A stretch of DNA of 64,000 nt from Paenibacillus tarimensis. Its GTDB lineage: Bacteria > Bacillota > Bacilli > Paenibacillales > Paenibacillaceae. Positions within the stretch are counted from its first letter, which is position 1, and every line of letters starts with the position of its first letter. A program made the translations under genes and the position numbers. Below are positions 58,809 to 64,000 of this stretch, one piece after another. The stretch lies in contig NZ_JAKGAO010000004.1 in NCBI RefSeq assembly GCF_021532315.1, positions 1-64,000 of the forward strand, given 5' to 3'. The notes below the pieces were generated by a model that saw only the letters and a program-made list of their open reading frames with translations, was not told where the DNA came from and did not search any database.

Positions 58809-60863
58809 ATGACGACGGCATTACATGAGATTGCCGTCCGGCAGATCAAAGGCGTGAGCGCTCAGAAGGAACAAGAGCTTCACGCCTTTGGCATTCAGAC
58901 CGTAGCTGATCTGCTGGACTATTTTCCATTCCGGTATGAGGATTACCGGGTAAGGGATTTGGCGGATGTGAAGGATGGGGAGAAAGCTACTGTCCAGGGG
59001 AAAATTATGAGTTCGCCTTCGCTGCAGCGGTATGGGCGCGGGAAGTCCCGTCTGTCCTGCAGAGTGGCAGTAGACCATTTACTTTTGACTGGCGTATGGT
59101 TTAACCGCAATTTCCTGCAGAGCCAGCTGGTTCCGGGACGGGAGATCACCATTACGGGCAAATGGGATCAGAACCGGAGGCAGATTACCGTATCCGATTC
59201 CGAGTTTCCCGATAAGGGGACGGCTAAGACAGGAACACTGCAGCCGGTTTATTCGGTAGGCGGCGCTATCACCCAGAGCTGGATGCGGAAAATAATAAGA
59301 CAGGCTCTGGAGCAGTACGGTGCTATGATTCCGGAGGTGCTGCCGTATGTACTTACCTCCAAATACGATCTTGTCCCTCGCAGGGAAGCTGTTATGCGTA
59401 TGCATCTGCCGGGTGATGCCGTGGAGGGCCAGGCGGCCAGACGCCGTATGGTCTATGAGGAGCTCTTCTTGTTCCAGCTGAAGCTGCATGCCTTCCGTGC
59501 GCAGACACGAGGCAGGGCGGATGGGGTGGTACATACGACGGATAATGAAACAATCCGGTCCTTCGTTAAGGGACTGCCCTTCGAGTTGACCGATTCTCAG
59601 AAGAAAGTCATCAATGAGATTATGTACGACATGCGGCAGTCTTACAGTATGAACCGGCTGCTTCAGGGGGATGTGGGTTCTGGTAAAACAGTCGTTGCTG
59701 CGGTTGCGCTCTATGCTGCCGTGAAATCTGGTCATCAAGGGGCCTTGATGGTGCCGACCGAAATCTTGGCCGAGCAGCACAGCCGGACGCTGGACAAGCT
59801 GTTCAGTTCATACGGTATTCAGATTGCTCTGCTTACCGGCAGTCTTGGCGAGCGCAAGCGCCGGGAAATACTTGCAGGACTGCAGATGGGGCTGATCGAT
59901 ATTGTGGTCGGCACCCATGCACTTATACAAGAGGATGTATTCTTCCGGAGCCTCGGGCTGGTAGTAACCGATGAGCAGCACCGATTCGGTGTCAACCAGA
60001 GGAGCATCTTGCGGCGTAAGGGCATGAATCCCGATGTGCTGACTATGACGGCGACGCCGATTCCGCGTACGCTGGCTATTACTGCGTTCGGTGATATGGA
60101 TGTATCAACTATTAAGGAACGGCCGCAGGGCCGGAAGCCGATCAAAACATATTGGGTCAAGCATGAGATGCTGGACCGGGTACTCGGTTTCATCCGGCGT
60201 GAAGTCGGGGAGGGCCGGCAGGCTTATGTGATTTGCCCGCTGATCGAGGAATCAGACAAGCTGGATGTACAGAATGCCATTGATCTGCATATCCAGCTGC
60301 AGCAGGCCTTCCCGGACCTGCAGGTTGGCCTGCTGCACGGCCGGCTGCCGGCCTCTGAGAAGGAGGAGGTCATGAGGCAGTTCAGTGAAGCAGAGACGCA
60401 TGTTCTGATTGCGACAACGGTCATCGAGGTGGGCGTCGACGTACCGAATGCCACGCTGATGATCATCATGGATGCAGAGCGGTTCGGTCTCTCCCAGCTG
60501 CATCAGCTGCGCGGCCGGGTTGGACGCGGCGGCCATCAATCGTTCTGTGTGCTGGTTGCTGACCCCAAATCGGAGACGGGGCGGGAGCGGATGCAGGTCA
60601 TGACGGAGACCGACGATGGCTTCGAGGTGGCTCGCCGTGATCTGGAGCTGCGGGGCCCCGGGGATTTCTTTGGTACGAAGCAGAGCGGGCTGCCGGAGTT
60701 TAAAGTGGCGGATATGGCGGCTGACTTTGCAGTATTGGAGACGGCGCGCGATGACGCGGCCGAGATGGTGGCGCAGCCTGATTTTTGGGAGCGGCCGGAT
60801 TATGCGCCACTCCATCAGATTTTGCTGCGGGATCAGATTTTTCAGGGCGAATTGCTTGATTAA
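58809..60863 (+). CDS. recG: ATP-dependent DNA helicase RecG
   Basis: A 684-residue SF2 helicase that regresses stalled forks and resolves branched DNA. N-terminal wedge/OB region (AVRQIKGVSAQKEQELHAF, FRYEDYRV), Walker A LLQGDVGSGKTVVAA, TDEQHRFG, MTATPIPRTLA and motif VI RVGRGGHQS. The ATG at 58809 follows GAGGATTC; degV stops eight bases before. Confidence 0.96.
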   Translation: MTTALHEIAVRQIKGVSAQKEQELHAFGIQTVADLLDYFPFRYEDYRVRDLADVKDGEKATVQGKIMSSPSLQRYGRGKSRLSCRVAVDHLLLTGVWFNRNFLQSQLVPGREITITGKWDQNRRQITVSDSEFPDKGTAKTGTLQPVYSVGGAITQSWMRKIIRQALEQYGAMIPEVLPYVLTSKYDLVPRREAVMRMHLPGDAVEGQAARRRMVYEELFLFQLKLHAFRAQTRGRADGVVHTTDNETIRSFVKGLPFELTDSQKKVINEIMYDMRQSYSMNRLLQGDVGSGKTVVAAVALYAAVKSGHQGALMVPTEILAEQHSRTLDKLFSSYGIQIALLTGSLGERKRREILAGLQMGLIDIVVGTHALIQEDVFFRSLGLVVTDEQHRFGVNQRSILRRKGMNPDVLTMTATPIPRTLAITAFGDMDVSTIKERPQGRKPIKTYWVKHEMLDRVLGFIRREVGEGRQAYVICPLIEESDKLDVQNAIDLHIQLQQAFPDLQVGLLHGRLPASEKEEVMRQFSEAETHVLIATTVIEVGVDVPNATLMIIMDAERFGLSQLHQLRGRVGRGGHQSFCVLVADPKSETGRERMQVMTETDDGFEVARRDLELRGPGDFFGTKQSGLPEFKVADMAADFAVLETARDDAAEMVAQPDFWERPDYAPLHQILLRDQIFQGELLD

Positions 60864-60943
60864 GGGGCTTGCAGGCAACAATGGCACTGGGACCGCATAT
60901 CCTTTTACAGATTGCCTGTGAAATCGGATGGAGGTGCCCCAAG

Positions 60944-61231
60944 TTGAGTTACCAAAAGTATGGCATTCGGCCTGAACTGGTCGGCCGCGTTAAGATGAAG
61001 ATGAAGCATCCGGCTGCCAAGGAGCGCGTGAAGGCGCTGCTGCAGGGATTGACCAAAGCGGATCTTCAGGATAAGGCTAAGGTAAAGCGGCTGATCCGTT
61101 CAGTTGCGGCTGTTCTTAACGAGCCGTTGAGCGAGACACAGCAGGAGCAGATGGCAGCTTTCGTACTCGGTCAGAAGATTGATCCGAATAATACATTTCA
61201 TCTCCTAAAGCTGTGGAGCATGTTTCGCTGA
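60944..61231 (+). CDS. SpoVIF-like sporulation protein
   Basis: A 95-residue basic protein starting at TTG 60944 after GGAGGTG. The stretch ADLQDKAKVKRLIRSVAAVLNEPLS (seen as DKAKVKRLIRSVA) plus QEQMAAFVLGQKIDP matches the short helical domain of B. subtilis stage VI sporulation protein F, which is needed for late coat assembly. The N-terminus SYQKYGIRPELVGRVKMKM is a lineage extension. Similarity is by pattern only, so the assignment is moderate. It stands between recG and a good terminator. Confidence 0.6.
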   Translation: MSYQKYGIRPELVGRVKMKMKHPAAKERVKALLQGLTKADLQDKAKVKRLIRSVAAVLNEPLSETQQEQMAAFVLGQKIDPNNTFHLLKLWSMFR

Positions 61232-61257
61232 ATAGAACCGCATGTTCTCATGACATT

Positions 61258-61305
61258 AAAGCCGCTTGACGGCCATCCGGTAGGGTGCCGCTCAAGCGGC
61301 TTTTG
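61258..61305 (+). terminator. Bidirectional terminator between the SpoVIF-like and SRAP genes
   Basis: An 11-bp stem AAGCCGCTTGA / TCAAGCGGCTT with a 22-nt partly paired loop and TTTTG. Confidence 0.78.
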
Positions 61306-61347
61306 TGTGCCACGAATAATACGGATATGCATGGACGGGTTCGTCTC

Positions 61348-62016
61348 TCAAAGCGGTTCAATACAGGATGGGTCATCCTGGCGCACGCTGCCGACTATCG
61401 GGCTGACCGGGTAGGCTTCCAGCCGATCCGCGGGATAGGGCTTGAACAGATGCTGCAGGGCTTCAGGACGCTGAATCTGCCGATCCAGCCAAAGAGATTC
61501 ATCCTCTTGGTGCAGGATAACAGGCATCCGGTCATGGATTGGTGCCATCAGCTCATTCGGCTCCGTAGTCAGAATGGTACAGCTGCTCACTCTGCGGCCA
61601 TCCGGAGCGGTCCAGGACTCATACAGGCCGGCCATGCTGAACAGGCCGCCGCCTGCTTTGACAATCCTCATCGGCTGCTTGGCGCGGGCAAGCCGCTGCC
61701 ATTCGTAGAAGCCGTCTGCCGGTATCAGGCAGCGCTTCTGACGGAGCGCATGTCTGAAGGCGGGCTTCACAGCGGCTGTTTCGGCGCGGGCGTTAAGCAT
61801 GCGGCTTCCAATTTTTTCATCTTCTGCCCAAGGGGGGATCAGTCCCCATTTTAGTCCGCCCAGACGATTGCGTTCACCGTCATGAATGATAGCGGGAATG
61901 AGCTGACCGGGCGCGATGTTATATCTCGGCTCGTAGCGAGGAAAGCGACTTTCTTCAATTAAATAGTGGGCCATCAGCTCCTCGAGTGTCACGGTTATCG
62001 TATACCTGCCGCACAT
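61348..62016 (-). CDS. SOS response-associated peptidase (SRAP, YedK/HMCES family)
   Basis: A 222-residue SRAP protein. Cys2 (MCGRYTIT), which forms the thiazolidine crosslink to abasic sites in single-stranded DNA, is the second residue; RYNIAPGQ, the GFYEW active glutamate region and HDRMPVIL catalytic histidine are intact. It shields abasic lesions during replication. GAGGGGGA precedes the ATG. It is divergent from the DUF2515 gene and convergent with the SpoVIF-like gene. Confidence 0.94.
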   Translation of the reverse strand: MCGRYTITVTLEELMAHYLIEESRFPRYEPRYNIAPGQLIPAIIHDGERNRLGGLKWGLIPPWAEDEKIGSRMLNARAETAAVKPAFRHALRQKRCLIPADGFYEWQRLARAKQPMRIVKAGGGLFSMAGLYESWTAPDGRRVSSCTILTTEPNELMAPIHDRMPVILHQEDESLWLDRQIQRPEALQHLFKPYPADRLEAYPVSPIVGSVRQDDPSCIEPL

Positions 62017-62234
62017 CGTTGTTCCCCCTCTGCCAAAATAAAATTTGCCCGTATAAGGACAAAGAGTTCTATAGGTTAAGTATACGGTTCCGAAAGGCCT
62101 TAAACCAGAGGTGCGTGCTGCCAGCCGGCTGCTTCACCCCCCGGTACGTTTAAGAATAGGCTGAAGGTAGATACTGGTTATAGAAGCTTAAGGCAGGCTG
62201 ACAGCTGCAGTGCTGGAAGGGAGGACCTATACTT

Positions 62235-63659
62235 GTGAACGGATTCAATAAGCGAAATAATAGACAGCGGATACGTTCCAGCTGGATGGATCGGCTGACA
62301 GGCTGGCCGCAGGCGGTTGGCCGTTATGTGCTTGGAAAATGGAAAGGCATGTCCGCCTCTCATGCGATGACCAAGGCTGCTGAGCCTCTTAAGCTGGACA
62401 GAACAGCGGTGAAGGAATTGGAAGCTTATTGGAAACAGATGACTCTGCCTGGTCAGGCATCCCCGTCCGCCTGGCTGGAAGCTGCTGCTCCGCTCGGCAC
62501 CCCCGCAGCAGAGGAAGCGGGTTACGGCTCTTCTGCCTCTCTGGGGTACCCGCCGGACCTGCCGGGTGACGCCTATGACGCGATCATTCACCGGATTCGT
62601 GAGGAGACTGAGCGTCACAACCGGAACAATGTCACTCGGACGGAAGCATACCGGGCGGTGTATTTGCGCTGCCCTGAGCTTCACTGGGCCATGCTGGCTC
62701 ACATGGTTTCCCGCAATGGCGGCTGGAATATGACGGATCTGCAAGGGGAATGGCTTCCCCGGCTGCTGGGACTGGATAAGCGTGAACCGACATTCCAGTT
62801 TCTGGAGCGGGCCAACTGGCTGATCTTCGGAGATGCTTATCCGCAGCTCCTGCTGTATGAGGCAAGCCAGCGGTACGGACGGGATTTGTCGCGACTGCTT
62901 CCGGCCTTCGGGGTCTCCCGCTTTATGCAGCCGGTCTGGGCCCAGTTCTGGCGCCGCAGGGATCCGGTGCCGCTGACGGTTTCTCTTATCGTGAACGAGC
63001 AGCATGTAATTGAGAAAAGGGTTGTGCAGCATCCCTATTATCAGAAGAAGGTCCTTGGCACGCTGTTCTTCGGCATGCAGTCGCTGCTTCAGCTGAACCA
63101 GGTGGTCTTTCCTTACCATCTTGATCCTGCAGCTTATCTGGAAAAGCAGAACGGGCGCCAGGCGGGTTCGGATTTGCGGCTCGCTGGACTTGTATTGGAA
63201 AGCTTCGGCAGCTTGAAGGAGAGGATCGAGTTTGGCAAACGGCTGTACGCCATGCTGTTTGGTATTCCAGAGGTGCGAGAGGGCGTACACCGGTTTGCGC
63301 GGCAGATCAGACATACTGGCTCCCGATCGGATTACGCGCCTCACCTGTTCGCTCCACTGCGTCATGGCCCCCCGCAGCGCCCTTACCGGGAACGCCTGTC
63401 CGGCCTCAGGCTTCGCCCGCAGGCTGAGCCGCTGTACAGCCCAAGGCTTACGGATGCCTGGCCGGATTGTACCGCTGACCCGGCAGAGCCGGGAGACTGG
63501 TTCACTGCCTCTGCTGCGGAAGCGGTAACCGCTCACTTGGGGGAGCTTCGTATGCCGCTCAGCTTTGAAATGACGAATGAATACGGCTTTGGTCTAAGCA
63601 AGGTCGAGATGGCTGTATTGACAGCTCAGGAAATTGGAGTGGCGCGCTCCCGGCTTTAG
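62235..63659 (+). CDS. DUF2515 (YppC-like) family protein
   Basis: A 474-residue protein beginning with GTG 62235 after GGGAGGA. The core from about residue 110 (IIHRIREETERHNRNNVTRTEAY, HWAMLAHMVSRNGGWNMTD, FLERANWLIFGDAYPQLLLYEASQ, EQHVIEKRVVQHPYY) fits DUF2515, which includes B. subtilis YppC. No catalytic motif or signal peptide is evident; function unknown. The C-terminal third is rich in Pro and Arg. Confidence 0.8.
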   Translation: MNGFNKRNNRQRIRSSWMDRLTGWPQAVGRYVLGKWKGMSASHAMTKAAEPLKLDRTAVKELEAYWKQMTLPGQASPSAWLEAAAPLGTPAAEEAGYGSSASLGYPPDLPGDAYDAIIHRIREETERHNRNNVTRTEAYRAVYLRCPELHWAMLAHMVSRNGGWNMTDLQGEWLPRLLGLDKREPTFQFLERANWLIFGDAYPQLLLYEASQRYGRDLSRLLPAFGVSRFMQPVWAQFWRRRDPVPLTVSLIVNEQHVIEKRVVQHPYYQKKVLGTLFFGMQSLLQLNQVVFPYHLDPAAYLEKQNGRQAGSDLRLAGLVLESFGSLKERIEFGKRLYAMLFGIPEVREGVHRFARQIRHTGSRSDYAPHLFAPLRHGPPQRPYRERLSGLRLRPQAEPLYSPRLTDAWPDCTADPAEPGDWFTASAAEAVTAHLGELRMPLSFEMTNEYGFGLSKVEMAVLTAQEIGVARSRL

Positions 63660-63710
63660 CCGGCAGCGGGATGCCCGGGGACATGCATCTAGGCTCAGGG
63701 CCGTACCACT

Positions 63711-64000
63711 CTAGGTAGACTCTTTCACATCAATTTCCACATCATCCTCCGGACCATCGTCTGTACGTACTTCGAGAATGTCCGCAACGGGAATCCAGGT
63801 GTCGCCAAGCCGCACTCTTTGGCGCAGGGGATCCACCCCTGTAACGGTTCCGCTGAGCTGCCGCTCCCCGTATTCTTCGTAAAGCGTGGCGTGCAGCGTC
63901 TGTCCGCCTGTGTAGGCGGTGCTGATCTGCTCAGCGATAGCCTCCATATGCTGCTCATCGAGCTCCGGGCGTCGCTTCTTCTTCTTGCCTGCTTTCCGGT
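63711..64000 (-). CDS. YolD-like family protein, 5' end cut by window edge
   Basis: The minus-strand frame stays open to the last base, so the N-terminus lies outside. The 96 visible residues contain KKKKRRPELDEQHMEAIAE, then LSGTVTGVDPLRQRVRLGDTW and IPVADILEVRTDD, the strand pattern of YolD proteins. In B. subtilis YolD-like proteins are often next to Y-family polymerase genes (YqjW, UvrX), which could be the unseen neighbour. An internal ATG at 63947 would drop the basic region and is unlikely to be the start. Confidence 0.72.
   Translation of the reverse strand, partial: RKAGKKKKRRPELDEQHMEAIAEQISTAYTGGQTLHATLYEEYGERQLSGTVTGVDPLRQRVRLGDTWIPVADILEVRTDDGPEDDVEIDVKEST

Noticed and set aside
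62178-63536. A 452-codon open frame on the minus strand
   Set aside because: It is the antisense shadow of the DUF2515 gene; no ribosome binding site, Arg/Pro/Gln/His-rich composition typical of antisense frames, and no recognisable domain.
1-64000. tRNA, rRNA, CRISPR arrays, insertion sequences, prophage or att sites
   Set aside because: No cloverleaf with CCA-proximal features, no rRNA segment, no spaced direct repeats, and no transposase or integrase reading frame was seen.

Overview
The window looks like chromosomal core sequence from an endospore-forming Bacillota, most likely Paenibacillaceae (Paenibacillus or a close relative). The inference rests on moderately GC-rich coding sequence with strong GGAGG ribosome binding sites and GTG/TTG starts, a 26-residue spoVM, a SpoVIF-like gene, ccpA with a cre-like site in the acsA leader, a tyrosine T-box leader, and the B. 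subtilis-like ylo block from remA to recG. I found no rRNA, tRNA, CRISPR, prophage or insertion sequence; this is ordinary backbone with lineage-specific small genes between conserved operons.

Layout. 0-7.5 kb: an edge-truncated PfpI-family gene, a VanZ-like gene, a zinc-ribbon protein, ccpA, mtnN and the divergent acetate locus (acuA-acuC leftward, acsA rightward). 7.5-13.4 kb: a class A penicillin-binding protein with two C-terminal FN3 domains, a TyrZ-type tyrS behind a T-box, and rpsD with a structured leader. 13.6-18.5 kb: a GAF-GAF-GGDEF diguanylate cyclase, a lipoprotein, an M29 aminopeptidase, an HPr-fold protein lacking the phosphorylatable histidine, and ylaN. 18.5-24.8 kb: a Ca2+/H+ antiporter, an Asp23 protein, yugN-ftsW, an M20 amidohydrolase, a CBS-pair protein and a nuclease lipoprotein. 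24.9-34.7 kb: an XPB-type helicase translationally coupled to a Helicase_C_3-like partner, ylbF-ylbG, an unknown gene, an overlapping lysR-PHP-merR(B12) trio, and rqcH.

34.8-61.2 kb is the conserved housekeeping block: Ca2+-ATPase, dapF, yitJ, remA-gmk-rpoZ, coaBC-priA-def-fmt-rsmB-rlmN-prpC-prkC-rsgA-rpe, spoVM, rpmB (opposite strand), yloU, a FakA-like gene, degV, recG and spoVIF-like. Many of these overlap by 1-20 nt, as expected for coupled translation of genes for nucleotide, coenzyme A, start-peptide, ribosome-maturation and Ser/Thr-kinase functions. Compared with the B. subtilis order as I recall it, yloC, thiN and sdaAB/AA are not here, dapF and yitJ are inserted, and rpmB is inverted relative to yloU. 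61.3-64 kb: an SRAP (YedK/HMCES) gene, a DUF2515/YppC-like gene and an edge-truncated YolD-like gene.

The observations most worth a second look are the truncated HPr-like protein, the CarH-like regulator whose B12 motif has Gln where the cobalt-ligating His is expected, the XPB/partner operon, a structured intergenic element at 40.68-40.77 kb, a good sigma-E-like promoter before the Ca2+-ATPase gene, and an rqcH terminator embedded in the end of the convergent merR gene. Starts were adjusted wherever a ribosome binding site clearly favoured an internal codon.
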